Numbered from the stretch's first letter, positions 36,544 to 45,719 are shown. The stretch: DNA of 64,000 nt from Rhizobiaceae bacterium MnEN-MB40S (GCA_024343425.1 BRLC01000026.1:36265-100264), one strand, 5' to 3'. Notes: generated from the letters alone by a model not told the origin. Translations and numbers: made by a program.

Positions 36544-37041
36544 ATGCACATGATCACTACGCTTCCAATGCGCGCCGCCGAAATTATTGTCGACGAAGCA
36601 ATTTCGCAGGCGAAAGAACATAATCTTCATCCGTTGACGATTGTCGTACTGGACGCCGGAGGTCGCATAGTGGCTGTCAAAAGCCAGGACGGGTCAGGCA
36701 TCATGCGCTTCGATGTCGCCTTTGGAAAGGCTTGGGGAGCACTTGGCATGGGTATCTCTTCGAGGCAAATCCGCGATCGGCTCATCAATCGTCCCGTGTT
36801 TCAAACCGCGCTTGCTTCCGCGTCGGATGGCCGACTGATTCCGGTTCCCGGCGGCGTGCTGATCGAAAATGAAAAAGGCGAGACGATCGGATCGGTTGGG
36901 GTAAGCGGCGACACGTCCGAAAAGGACGAACTCTGCGCAATCAAAGGCATCCACAAAGCAGGTTATCGCTCGGAGCCTGCCGACATAGACCCTGATTGGA
37001 CACGGTCCTACCTATCAGACCAAGAGAAGGCAAAAGCTTAA
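36544..37041 (+). CDS. GlcG/HbpS-family protein
   Basis: 165 residues of the GlcG/HbpS (PF03928) family: VVLDAGGRIVAVKSQDG near the N-terminus, FPVPGG-type core as IPVPGGVLI, and IGSVGVSGDTSEKDE near the end. The family is common beside oxidation and uptake genes, with roles in haem or small-ligand binding proposed for a few members. It closes the TRAP system 3 operon and is convergent with the isopropylmalate-synthase-like gene. Exact role unknown. Confidence 0.8.
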   Translation: MHMITTLPMRAAEIIVDEAISQAKEHNLHPLTIVVLDAGGRIVAVKSQDGSGIMRFDVAFGKAWGALGMGISSRQIRDRLINRPVFQTALASASDGRLIPVPGGVLIENEKGETIGSVGVSGDTSEKDELCAIKGIHKAGYRSEPADIDPDWTRSYLSDQEKAKA

Positions 37042-37114
37042 ATAACGGCTTGTTGTGTCAATAGTCCATACGTGCGTGGCCTCGCCTGTCGCAAGGTAAG
37101 CACGCTTCCTGGCG

Positions 37115-38335
37115 TCAGGCCGCTTCGCGGGACAACACCGCGTTTGCGATCTTCCTGAACTCGTCGTTGGTGAGAATGTCCTTCTTGCGAATTCCTGCCT
37201 GTTTTACTTCATCAAGGATTTCAGCATTTTGTTCGTCTGTCGCATCGCCCATTCCAAGCTCTTTCAGCTTATAGGTTATGGACGCTTTGCCACTCTTCTT
37301 GCCGAGCACCACTTCGCCTTCGCGACCCGTGAATCCGGGATGCGTGCCGAACATCACGAGAGGGTCGTTCATAACGTACTGAATTCCAATGCCTGATTCG
37401 CGTGTAAAATTGCCCGATCCCAGCACCGGCTTGTTTCGATGGATCGGGACGTTGGCGACACGTGACACCAGTTCGGCCAGCTCCGGAAGCATTTCGAACC
37501 TGTAACCGGTTTCATAACCGTAGAGCAGGTCCAAGGAAATCATCAGTTCTTCGAGCGCAGCATTGCCTGTGCGTTCACCCAGTCCATTCGCACAGGAGTG
37601 GACGCACACTGCGCCTGCAGTAACGGCCGCAATTTCTGTTGCGACGCCCATGCCGAAATCATTGTGAGTGTGAATCTCCACTGGTAATCCCGTCATGCCT
37701 TTGACCCAGCGCACCATATACTTAATCGCTTCAGGCGTAGCGCAGCCCATGGTATCCACAATACCGATGGAATCCGGCACAGCTTCCGCCATAACACCCT
37801 TGCAAAGATTTTCGAGATCTTCCGGCAACGCCCGAGTCGTATCGTATGGGAAGAACACGGCATATAGCCCGTTTTCCCTAGCATAATTAATTACCGGCAC
37901 GCTCTTTGTCAGAACATCCCTCCAAGTCCAGCCGAATTGTGTCTTGAGTTTCGGATAACCAATCGGAACCTCGATGATAACGCCGTTTGCACCGCACTCA
38001 AGCGCCATGTCGATGTCAGCTTTCATCGCGCGGGCAAATGTGAAGATCTTCGACTTCAAACCAAGTCGGGAAATTTCCTTGATAGCCTGCTGATCCTGTG
38101 GCGACACTGCCGGCATACCGGCTTCTATGCGCTCGATACCGATTTCGCTAAGCTTTGAGGCGATCGCGATTTTGTCGTCGACAGTCATGACAACGCCAGG
38201 CGTTTGTTCCCCGTCACGCAAGGTTGCGTCGTGAATCTCCACTTTTTCGGGCAATTCAAGCGACGCATGCACTTCCGGAACGAAATTGTACGGGCTGACC
38301 CAGAACTTTCCTTCTTCGATATGATTGTTGCGCAT
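37115..38335 (-). CDS. Isopropylmalate/homocitrate synthase-family enzyme (DRE-TIM)
   Basis: 406 residues from MRNNHIEEG (GGAGG 5 nt upstream). DATLRDGEQ (36-44) and HTHND (222-226) mark a DRE-TIM metallolyase that makes or breaks a C-C bond between acetyl-CoA and a 2-oxo acid. It lacks the C-terminal regulatory domain of LeuA and is closer in length to homocitrate or citramalate synthases. In this setting, divergent from malonyl-CoA decarboxylase, a catabolic lyase or an acetyl-CoA condensation is possible. The exact reaction cannot be told. Confidence 0.8.
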   Translation of the reverse strand: MRNNHIEEGKFWVSPYNFVPEVHASLELPEKVEIHDATLRDGEQTPGVVMTVDDKIAIASKLSEIGIERIEAGMPAVSPQDQQAIKEISRLGLKSKIFTFARAMKADIDMALECGANGVIIEVPIGYPKLKTQFGWTWRDVLTKSVPVINYARENGLYAVFFPYDTTRALPEDLENLCKGVMAEAVPDSIGIVDTMGCATPEAIKYMVRWVKGMTGLPVEIHTHNDFGMGVATEIAAVTAGAVCVHSCANGLGERTGNAALEELMISLDLLYGYETGYRFEMLPELAELVSRVANVPIHRNKPVLGSGNFTRESGIGIQYVMNDPLVMFGTHPGFTGREGEVVLGKKSGKASITYKLKELGMGDATDEQNAEILDEVKQAGIRKKDILTNDEFRKIANAVLSREAA

Positions 38336-38414
38336 GGGTTCCTCCAATACTTGTCGAATTCCGGCCAGTGTGAGTGTGAAGCCGCCTGGATACTGCCTAC
38401 AAACATACGATAAA

Positions 38415-38426
38415 AATATCAATATT
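38415..38426. promoter_or_regulatory. Operator candidate AATATCAATATT
   Basis: 11 of 12 bases match AATATCGATATT. It lies 80 nt upstream of the isopropylmalate-synthase-like gene, in the region shared with the malonyl-CoA decarboxylase gene. Confidence 0.5.
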
Positions 38427-38590
38427 TTTCTTGTAGCAATTGATGCTCAAGCGGGAAAATTTCAGGTTTCCGGATTCCTTAAACCATCTAGTGACAATAT
38501 TATAGCATTGAAAATAATAGATAATTTACATAATTTTACAGGCGCTCGAAGGATTTTCTCCTGTCAATCAAAATCCGTCTTGCTAAAAAA

Positions 38591-38602
38591 AATATCGATA
38601 TT
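38591..38602. promoter_or_regulatory. Palindromic operator candidate AATATCGATATT
   Basis: Exact copy of the palindrome at 33251. It ends 11 nt before the ATG of the malonyl-CoA decarboxylase gene, with no ribosome site between them, so a regulator bound here would sit on the promoter of a possibly leaderless transcript. Confidence 0.6.
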
Positions 38603-38613
38603 ATTATTTTCCT

Positions 38614-40005
38614 ATGTCTTCCTCAGCGCCTTTCAGCCAATTCCTCTCTGTCATCGCTGTACGCGGTCGAACCATCATTGGTTTGAACCGAAGGAATTCG
38701 ACCGAGAAAACAAGCGCAGGCATTATTGAACTTTGTCACATGCTTCTGTCGAGCAGAGGCGATGCATCGGGAATAGCGCTATCAAATGAAATACTCACTC
38801 GATATGGGAGTTTGGACGATCAAGAAAAGCTGATATTTTTCCAACGCTTATATCGAGATTTCGCGCCAGACGCGGACGCATCACGCAAAATGGCTGAACA
38901 CTATCTGGTCGAGCCATCTATTGAACATCTGGCCAAGCTGCATGCCGCTACCGAACCCCGGCGCCGACGGTTGATCATCAGGTTAAACCAGGCGCCAGAC
39001 GCCACGTTGCAACTCATCCGAATGCGGAGTGATCTGCTTAAGCTTTCAAGTAGCCACCTGGAGTTGAAGGAGGTTGACAGAGATTTCGCCAAGCTTTTCG
39101 CTTCGTGGTTCAACGGCGGATTTCTGCAACTTGAGCGACTGGGATGGTCAAGTCCCGCCGCCATTCTGGAAAACATCATCAAATACGAGGCGGTCCACGG
39201 CATGGCGGACTGGAGAGATCTGCGCGCGCGATTAGATCCGCCCGACCGCAAGATATATGGTTTTTTTCATCCGCGGCTAGGACATGAACCCCTAATCTTC
39301 ATTGAAGTGGCGCTGATGGCCGCCATGCCGACGAATATCCAGGACGTACTTTCCGATGAACGGCAAAGGCTGCGCCCATCCGAAGCAACGACCGCCGTGT
39401 TCTACTCAATTTCGAACTGTCAGTACGGATTGCGTGGCGTCCCGCTCGGCAGTTTTTTGATCAAACGGGTGGTAGAGGATCTTCGAACGATCTTTCCGCA
39501 CCTTTCGAAGTTCGTGACACTTTCGCCGGTTCCAGGTTTCTCCGACTGGCTCCGAGGCTGGATTGACGACGTCAATGAATGTGTATCGCCTGAAACAAGG
39601 CTGCGCGTATCGGACAGTCTTGCTTTGCTGCAAGATCCCGCTTCGGCTAGTGACAACACAACGAAACGGGAGGTGCGTGATTTGCTTGCGTCGGCAGTTG
39701 GCCACTACCTGACCAACGTCAAGAGTGACGACGGATTACCGTGGGATCCCGTCGCGCGTTTTCATCTTGGCAACGGAGCAAGACTGGAACAAATCAATTG
39801 GCCGGCGGACATCTCACCCAAAGGGATGGCAAAATCCTTTGGCGTAATGGTCAACTACCTCTATGATCTGGATGAAGTGGAGCGTTATCACGAAAATTTG
39901 GCGGCGCATCGCAAGATTGCGGTTTCCAATCGAGTGTTACGCGACATTGGCAAAACATCTTTCTTGGCCGGCCCAGCTCCTGATACATTCTCAGAAGCCA
40001 GTTAA
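38614..40005 (+). CDS. Malonyl-CoA decarboxylase
   Basis: 463 residues matching the MCD family, which converts malonyl-CoA to acetyl-CoA and CO2 (MatA in Rhizobium). The N-terminal helical domain runs to about residue 160; the catalytic domain includes FHPRLGHEPLIFIEVAL, TLSPVPGFSDWL with the conserved Ser, and ARFHLGNGARLEQINW with the conserved His. MSSSAPF is supported by family N-termini, yet no Shine-Dalgarno is present. A GntR gene follows 58 nt downstream. No malonyl-CoA synthetase gene (matB) is visible, so the malonyl-CoA source is unclear. Confidence 0.9.
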   Translation: MSSSAPFSQFLSVIAVRGRTIIGLNRRNSTEKTSAGIIELCHMLLSSRGDASGIALSNEILTRYGSLDDQEKLIFFQRLYRDFAPDADASRKMAEHYLVEPSIEHLAKLHAATEPRRRRLIIRLNQAPDATLQLIRMRSDLLKLSSSHLELKEVDRDFAKLFASWFNGGFLQLERLGWSSPAAILENIIKYEAVHGMADWRDLRARLDPPDRKIYGFFHPRLGHEPLIFIEVALMAAMPTNIQDVLSDERQRLRPSEATTAVFYSISNCQYGLRGVPLGSFLIKRVVEDLRTIFPHLSKFVTLSPVPGFSDWLRGWIDDVNECVSPETRLRVSDSLALLQDPASASDNTTKREVRDLLASAVGHYLTNVKSDDGLPWDPVARFHLGNGARLEQINWPADISPKGMAKSFGVMVNYLYDLDEVERYHENLAAHRKIAVSNRVLRDIGKTSFLAGPAPDTFSEAS

Positions 40006-40063
40006 CAGGAATCGTCGAAGCCTGGATGCATTTGCAAACATGTAAATCGGAACAAACGAAGTA

Positions 40064-40801
40064 ATGGACATCAAGATCGATACGGGTACGTTTCGCGACG
40101 ATCTGGCGGAGACAGCGGACGAAAATAAATCAAGCACCGGATCCATCACGAGACAGGCCTATGTCCGGCTACGCGACGACATTATTTCAGGAAAGTTGAA
40201 ACCTGGCCAAAAACTCAAGATCGAGGAGTTGCGCAAAAGTTATAATGTAGGTTCCAGCCCTATCCGAGAAGCTCTCAGCCTTCTGACTTCAAACTATTTC
40301 GTTGAACGAATTGACCAGCGCGGCTTCAAAGTTGCTGAAGTCAGCGCGGAAGAGTTCGACGAATTGCTCAAGACGCGTTGTTGGCTTGAGGGCACCGCTC
40401 TACGAGAATCAATACGCAACGGTCTGAGCAATTGGGAGGAGAAAGTCGTCTTGGCGGCTTACCGCCTGACACGTGTTCCACGTTCCGATTCCGGCGATCA
40501 TTTCATTGCAAACCAGGAATGGGAAAAGCGACATAAACATTTCCATATGACACTGATCTCTGCTTGCGGTTCCTCGTACCTCATGCAGTTTTGCGATCAG
40601 CTCTACGATCAAAACATACGCTATCGACAGCTTGCTGGAAAGATAGCTTACCCGTCACGCGACATCACAGCGGAGCATGGCGCTATCGTCGACGCAGCGC
40701 TAGCGCGCGATGAAGAACTGGCTACAAAGTTGCTGACCGCACATTACACCAATACCGGTGATTTTCTCAAAAATCAGTTCAAACAGGCGGTACGCGAATA
40801 G
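40064..40801 (+). CDS. GntR-family regulator (FCD, CsiR-like)
   Basis: 245 residues. The winged helix (KIEELRKSYNVGSSPIREAL) is followed by an FCD effector domain with metal-ligand-like His residues in KRHKHFHMTLI. It resembles E. coli CsiR in length and layout. Downstream of malonyl-CoA decarboxylase, it is the best candidate to bind the AATATCGATATT palindromes. MatR of the Rhizobium malonate locus is also GntR/FCD, so a carboxylate effector is plausible. Confidence 0.85.
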   Translation: MDIKIDTGTFRDDLAETADENKSSTGSITRQAYVRLRDDIISGKLKPGQKLKIEELRKSYNVGSSPIREALSLLTSNYFVERIDQRGFKVAEVSAEEFDELLKTRCWLEGTALRESIRNGLSNWEEKVVLAAYRLTRVPRSDSGDHFIANQEWEKRHKHFHMTLISACGSSYLMQFCDQLYDQNIRYRQLAGKIAYPSRDITAEHGAIVDAALARDEELATKLLTAHYTNTGDFLKNQFKQAVRE

Positions 40802-40836
40802 CGGACGTCAAAGCCGCCGCTTGAGGTTTCGAACCT

Positions 40837-41706
40837 CTATTCTCGGGCAAGGACGAAATCGAAATCTACAGTGAAAAAGGGTGACGTCAGTCGTTCCTTT
40901 GCCCTAAAATCGTCCTCGATCGTGTCGGGATTGTCCTCTTGCACATATTGCATGATCAGATCCTCGCGCACGCCAAAGACCGGATCCTCATCGAGATACG
41001 GGTCATCACTGGGGAAGACTTCCGTGACGAGATCGCGGTACCCTGGGGCCATGACTATAAAATGCAGATGCGACGGGCGCCAAGGACGTCGACCAGTAGC
41101 GCGCAAGAGATCGCCAACCGGCCCATCATCCGGAACGGTGTAGGGCGCCGGGCGGATCGTGGTGAAGCCGTAGTTGCCATCGTGATCTACCTTCAACCGG
41201 GCTCTGAGATTGTATTCCGGCTGAGTCACGTCTTGATTGGAATACAGTCCATTGTCTGCAGTCTGCCAGATTTCGATCTCGGCCTCTGGAACCGGATTAC
41301 CTTCCATGTTCCTCACACGCCCTTTCACGACGACAGTCGCCCCGTCATTGTCCTGCTTGAGATCGCCGCCATAATCCAGCGGAGGCGCACCGAGTATGTG
41401 AAATGGCCCAAGCACACTCGATGAAGTTGCGCCAGGTACGGTCCCTACCATATCGACCAGCGAGGACAGCCCGAGCACATCGGAAATAAGCACAAACTCA
41501 TTGCGCTCCGGATCAGTGATCTCGCCGGCGCGGGTCAAAAACTCGATAGCGTATTGCCATTCGGCATGCGTCAACCCGGTTTCACGGATAAAGGAGTGGG
41601 CATGGCTTGCAAGGCTGGTCAGCAGTTCACGTAAGCGGGGCGGCGTTTCCGGACCGCAATACTCCAAAAAGGTCTGCGTAATATTGTCTTTGGTGACGTT
41701 TCTCAT
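40837..41706 (-). CDS. Intradiol ring-cleavage dioxygenase (hydroxyquinol 1,2-dioxygenase-like)
   Basis: 289 residues with the four iron ligands of the intradiol family: Y155 (NGLY), Y189 (PAPYTVP), H213 and H215 (PSHLHF). The N-terminal helical dimerisation domain (residues 1-100) and length suit catechol or hydroxyquinol 1,2-dioxygenases; I favour hydroxyquinol on general similarity. It opens an aromatic diol ring with O2 to a muconate or maleylacetate. It lies 16 nt downstream of TRAP system 4, which may import the aromatic acid precursor. Confidence 0.88.
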   Translation of the reverse strand: MRNVTKDNITQTFLEYCGPETPPRLRELLTSLASHAHSFIRETGLTHAEWQYAIEFLTRAGEITDPERNEFVLISDVLGLSSLVDMVGTVPGATSSSVLGPFHILGAPPLDYGGDLKQDNDGATVVVKGRVRNMEGNPVPEAEIEIWQTADNGLYSNQDVTQPEYNLRARLKVDHDGNYGFTTIRPAPYTVPDDGPVGDLLRATGRRPWRPSHLHFIVMAPGYRDLVTEVFPSDDPYLDEDPVFGVREDLIMQYVQEDNPDTIEDDFRAKERLTSPFFTVDFDFVLARE

Positions 41707-41722
41707 AATGCAACTCCCATAA

Positions 41723-43036
41723 TCATTGCAGCAGCCAGATCGACAGTTCCGGGAAGCGAATCAGCAGGATAAGCACGACCAACATTACGCACGCAAAGGG
41801 GAAGGCTCCCATAAACACGTCCTTGAGGGAAATGCGATCGTCATTCAGCGTCGCCTTGATCACGAAGCATGAAATTCCAAGAGGCGGAGTCAGCAGACCG
41901 ATTTCGGCGCCGATGACTGTAACAATTCCAAACCAGATCAAACTCATGTTCAGCTCTTCGATGATGCCGATGAAGAGCGGAACAACGATTAGTATGATCG
42001 AGGCCGTGTCGAGCAGTGTCCCGAGAAACAGCATCAGGATCACGTAGCCAACCATAATCCAGACGAAACTCAAGTCCTGCGCCTCTAGAAAAAAGCGCAG
42101 TTCGTTCGGCAGGTCGACATAGCCCAGCATTCGCGCATACAGCGATGCCGTGGTGATGAGAAACAGGATTGCAGCGGTTATGTGCCCCGTCTCGAGCAAT
42201 GCCTCCCAGAAGCCTCTCAGCGTCATGCGTCGACGCCCAGCCGCAATCGCTATCGCCATGGCTGAGCCGACCGCGCCCGCCTCAACAGGCGTCATCCATC
42301 CTGTGTAAATACCTCCGAGCACGACAAATATCAGGGCTCCAATTGGCAGCGTATAGGCTAGAAGTTGAGGAACGCCCAACATTTCATGCTTGGGCGTTTC
42401 CAGCGTCCTGCCACCTACTGCGCCCGGCATGAAACGGCCCATCAAAGCGATCTGGATGATAAAAGCGCCCGCAAGAATAATGCCGGGAATGATGCCAGCG
42501 ATGAACATGTGGCCAATGGAGACTTCGGCCACGAAGGAATAGATGATCAGCATGGCGCTTGGCGGGATAATCATGCCAAGCACGGAAGAGCCGGCGACAA
42601 CGCCGACAGCAAAGCGACGATTGTAATCGAGTTTGAGCATCTCGGGCACCGAGACGCGTGCGAAGACGGAGGCGGAAGCAATTGATGATCCGGTCACAGC
42701 CGCGAAAACCGCGTTCGCCCCGACCGTCGCCATTCCAATGCCGCCTCTGATCGAGCGGAACAGCTGGTTCATCACCCGGTAGATATCGGTTCCGATACCT
42801 GCCTTCGAGACCAGAAGTCCCATGAATGTAAAGAGCGGTATTGTCGCAAACTCATACTCGGTTACGCTATCGACAACCGCCGTACGAAGAAAGTTGACGG
42901 CGAGAATCGGCTTGCCGCTCACAAGCCAAATCGTCACGAAGGAAACACTCGCAAGGGCGACAGGAATGTAGACGCCGAGATAGATCAGGGCGACTATCGC
43001 GACAACTGACAGAGCGCCAATCTCGACCGGACTCAT
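41723..43036 (-). CDS. TRAP transporter large permease (DctM type), system 4
   Basis: 437 residues with about twelve membrane segments; GSSVLGMIIPPSAMLIIYSFVAE and GLLTPPLGISCFVIKATL are family blocks. It overlaps the DctQ gene by 4 nt. The dioxygenase gene follows in the same direction, so aromatic transport is likely. Confidence 0.92.
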   Translation of the reverse strand: MSPVEIGALSVVAIVALIYLGVYIPVALASVSFVTIWLVSGKPILAVNFLRTAVVDSVTEYEFATIPLFTFMGLLVSKAGIGTDIYRVMNQLFRSIRGGIGMATVGANAVFAAVTGSSIASASVFARVSVPEMLKLDYNRRFAVGVVAGSSVLGMIIPPSAMLIIYSFVAEVSIGHMFIAGIIPGIILAGAFIIQIALMGRFMPGAVGGRTLETPKHEMLGVPQLLAYTLPIGALIFVVLGGIYTGWMTPVEAGAVGSAMAIAIAAGRRRMTLRGFWEALLETGHITAAILFLITTASLYARMLGYVDLPNELRFFLEAQDLSFVWIMVGYVILMLFLGTLLDTASIILIVVPLFIGIIEELNMSLIWFGIVTVIGAEIGLLTPPLGISCFVIKATLNDDRISLKDVFMGAFPFACVMLVVLILLIRFPELSIWLLQ

Positions 43037-43698
43037 TGCCCGGCCTCGCGCTCTTTCTCGATCTGTTCATCAAGGCTGGAATCCGACTGCGGACTCTCAT
43101 GACCATCGCCGAAAAGGGTCTTGAGGAAATACAGCGATGTGCACATGACTGCGCTAAAGGTTATCGCCAGATGTGCCGGCCACCAGGGCAGCGTGAAAAC
43201 TCCCAACGTGCCAAAATAGTGACAGCGCGCGGTCGCCTCTCGCAGATCCGTAAACAGGTTTCCGGTGGGCGGGGGTCCGAACTCTGGCTGGCTGAAATAG
43301 TGGCAAGATTCAAGGGATTCGACTAGCTCCGGCCAGACTGCATAAGTAATCATGCCCATGACGATCATGGCGAGAGCGTCTACGAGCCTTGAAAGAGCCC
43401 TAGCCAACCCGGGATTTCTTCCGGCGAGGATGATCAGAAACCCATCTGATCGGGTAAGCCGGTTGACCCGTACGACATCCGGCAATTGCAGGAAAACGAT
43501 CAGGATCATCGAAAAAACGACAATCTCGACAACGCCCGGATAGGGAGAATTGAATCCATTGCGCGCTACTACATCGAGGTTCATGGCGATTACGAGAAGC
43601 AGAACCATCAATGTGCCGATCGCATTTGCGCCGACTGCAATGGAGCGCATAACCCCGGAAAGTGGCGGGGCAACCCTTTTATGGGAATTATTGATCAT
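43033..43698 (-). CDS. TRAP transporter small permease (DctQ type), system 4
   Basis: 221 residues; longer than most DctQ proteins because of a loop of about 40 residues between segments 3 and 4 (LESCHYFSQPEFGPPPTGNL region) containing two Cys-His pairs (CHYF twice). The usual NLDVVARNGFNSPYPGVVEIV stretch is present. The loop is probably periplasmic and unusual for the family. Confidence 0.87.
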   Translation of the reverse strand: MINNSHKRVAPPLSGVMRSIAVGANAIGTLMVLLLVIAMNLDVVARNGFNSPYPGVVEIVVFSMILIVFLQLPDVVRVNRLTRSDGFLIILAGRNPGLARALSRLVDALAMIVMGMITYAVWPELVESLESCHYFSQPEFGPPPTGNLFTDLREATARCHYFGTLGVFTLPWWPAHLAITFSAVMCTSLYFLKTLFGDGHESPQSDSSLDEQIEKEREAGQ

Positions 43699-43722
43699 GG
43701 AAAGGGCTGCCCCGGGAGCGAC

Positions 43723-44811
43723 CTAGTTCTTTGTCCAGTCGCGCACCGGCACCGCGCCGGCGTCTTTCAGCTTTTGAACGTAGGATCCCAGCATCGCCGT
43801 ACCTGGAGCGCCTTTCTTGTCGAGCGTCGCCGCCCACTCCTGGGCGATGTTCGGCATGGCGTCCGCCCATGCTGAACGCTGATCCTCGGCAATGACGGTG
43901 ACTGTGCCGCCTGCCGCCTGAAAGGCCTCAAGTGACGACGCTGCTTCGTCCATTGCGACCTTCGCGACCTGGTCGCGATACTCGACAGCAACCGCCTGAA
44001 GAACGTCCTTCACCTCGTCCGGAAGCTTATCCCAAACGGCCTTGTTGATCGTCACTGTCTTTGTATTGACGGCGCCTAAATCGACCTTGAGCATATTGGG
44101 CGCAACTTCGTGGATCTTGTATGTCATCGCCGCTTCAGGCCAAAGCATGGCCGCCTGTACGACGCCGGTGTCGATCATGTTATAAAAGTTCGGTAGTCCG
44201 CCGCGAACGCCGGCGACACCGTCGAGACCCTCCAGATATCGCAGATTGTATCCGGCTCCGGCGATCTTGAGACCGGACAGCTGATCGAGTGACGTGACCG
44301 GATCCTTGGTAAAGATCTGATAGCTGTCGAGGACGACGCCGGTCGCCAGGTACACCTGATCCTCGGCGGCAAATTCCGCCTGCATTTGCGGGTATTCCTT
44401 GGCAATCTCGTCGACCGCTTTTGCAACAATCCGCGCATCCGACGAAATCATCGGAGTCGCAGCCGATATCGCCTGGCTCGGAAGAGCGGAGTTGTGGAAA
44501 ATCGTCGTAACGATGCCAATATCGCCGAGGCCCAGCTTGATGCCTTCCAACACTCCGCGCGGCTTCACGATCTGGCCGCCATAAGCTTGCTGCCATTCGA
44601 TCTTGTAATTGCCAGTGCGCGCCAGTTCCTCATCCACACGCGGGATGAAGAAATTGGCGAATTCCTGGACCCACATGGAACGTTCCGGATAACCGTCAAT
44701 GGCAATCATCTTGATGGTTTCCGTCGCCGAGACGGATGAAATCATCACGGCTGACATCAACCCTCCAGCGGCAAACGCCGTCAACAGGGATCTACGGTTT
44801 AATCTGCTCAT
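43723..44811 (-). CDS. TRAP transporter substrate-binding protein (DctP type), system 4
   Basis: 362 residues from MSRLNRRSLL with GGAGGAAG upstream; the frame extends to 44901 without a site. The N-terminus has a twin-arginine-like motif (LNRRSLLTAF), so Tat export is possible. The mature protein is DctP-like (YGGQIVKPRGVLEGIKLGLGDIGI) but shows low similarity to the other island DctPs, so ligands probably differ. It starts the operon with DctQ, DctM and the ring-cleavage dioxygenase. Confidence 0.86.
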   Translation of the reverse strand: MSRLNRRSLLTAFAAGGLMSAVMISSVSATETIKMIAIDGYPERSMWVQEFANFFIPRVDEELARTGNYKIEWQQAYGGQIVKPRGVLEGIKLGLGDIGIVTTIFHNSALPSQAISAATPMISSDARIVAKAVDEIAKEYPQMQAEFAAEDQVYLATGVVLDSYQIFTKDPVTSLDQLSGLKIAGAGYNLRYLEGLDGVAGVRGGLPNFYNMIDTGVVQAAMLWPEAAMTYKIHEVAPNMLKVDLGAVNTKTVTINKAVWDKLPDEVKDVLQAVAVEYRDQVAKVAMDEAASSLEAFQAAGGTVTVIAEDQRSAWADAMPNIAQEWAATLDKKGAPGTAMLGSYVQKLKDAGAVPVRDWTKN

Positions 44812-44964
44812 CACTTCCTCCACTTTTGCGACCGACCTCCTGTCGGCCCCTTGTCCGACGGGCTGACGCTCCGTCCACGAAACATAATCGATGCTCCCCA
44901 CCGCGTGATCGCGTCCAACCTGGCGCCTCGCGCCCGTCTCAATGCGTGGCGCATCGCATCATTC

Positions 44965-45633
44965 TCAAGCAAAGCTGCACACATCATCAAATTCAAAACG
45001 GGGCAGACGCTGAAATAGAGCGCTTTCGTCCGCGTGACCGATATTGACCAGAAAATTCGATCTCAGCGTTGTGCCTTCGAAGAACTCCTCATCGACAATC
45101 TTGTTGGAGAACCCTGACATCGCCCCAACATCCAGCCCGATCGCCCTGGCCGCTATCATCAAATAGCCGCCTTGCAGTGTGGAATTCCGGTATGCGGTGT
45201 CCAGAGTATACTCTGGATTTCCCGCGAAGAGATGCCTCCGGTCCTCATGGGGAAACAGCTTTGGCAACTCCTTCCAGAATTCCAAGTCGTACGCGACGAT
45301 GACGGTGACCGGAGCTGCAAGGACTTTGGGTACATTCTTGGGCTTCAGCGATTTGACGAGACGTTCCTTGCCCGCTTCGCTACGAACCCAAACAAATCGG
45401 GCCGGACAGGAGTTCATGCTCGTCGAACCCATCTTGACGATTTCATACATCCGGTGAATCTGATCGTCGGTCACCGGCCTGTCTTTCCAGGCGTAATGCG
45501 AACGCGCTTTCGTCAGTATCAAGTCGAGAGACTTCTGATCTAGCTGCGCTATTTGGGAACGCAAATCACATACTTCCTCCTGCGCCTGCGTCCGCAGGTC
45601 CCCAAGCTTTTCGACATTTGCGTTCGTCGTCAT
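44965..45633 (-). CDS. rutE: Nitroreductase-family protein, RutE-like malonic semialdehyde reductase
   Basis: 222 residues of the FMN-binding nitroreductase fold. The stretch ITKARSHYAWKDRPVTDDQI, then VKMGSTSMNSCPARFVWV and AAPVTVIVAYDLEFWKELP, matches RutE, the NADPH-dependent malonic semialdehyde reductase of pyrimidine breakdown, with an N-terminal extension. No other rut gene is nearby. Malonate semialdehyde and malonyl-CoA are chemically linked, and malonyl-CoA decarboxylase lies 5 kb away. A reductase acting on quinone-type products is an alternative. Confidence 0.72.
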   Translation of the reverse strand: MTTNANVEKLGDLRTQAQEEVCDLRSQIAQLDQKSLDLILTKARSHYAWKDRPVTDDQIHRMYEIVKMGSTSMNSCPARFVWVRSEAGKERLVKSLKPKNVPKVLAAPVTVIVAYDLEFWKELPKLFPHEDRRHLFAGNPEYTLDTAYRNSTLQGGYLMIAARAIGLDVGAMSGFSNKIVDEEFFEGTTLRSNFLVNIGHADESALFQRLPRFEFDDVCSFA

Positions 45634-45707
45634 GCAGTGGAAATCCTCTTCGGCGCTATCCTGCGCCGCTGATTAGAAATACCCATATTTATGATGTTTC
45701 GTCAATA

Positions 45708-45719
45708 ATTATCGATATT
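45708..45719. promoter_or_regulatory. Operator candidate ATTATCGATATT
   Basis: 11 of 12 bases match the palindrome AATATCGATATT. It lies in the divergent region between the RutE-like gene and the YciI-type gene, 57 nt before the latter's ATG. Confidence 0.5.

Noticed and set aside
38614..40801. Classic malonate matABC operon
   Set aside because: matB and matC are not found; only the decarboxylase and a GntR gene resemble it.
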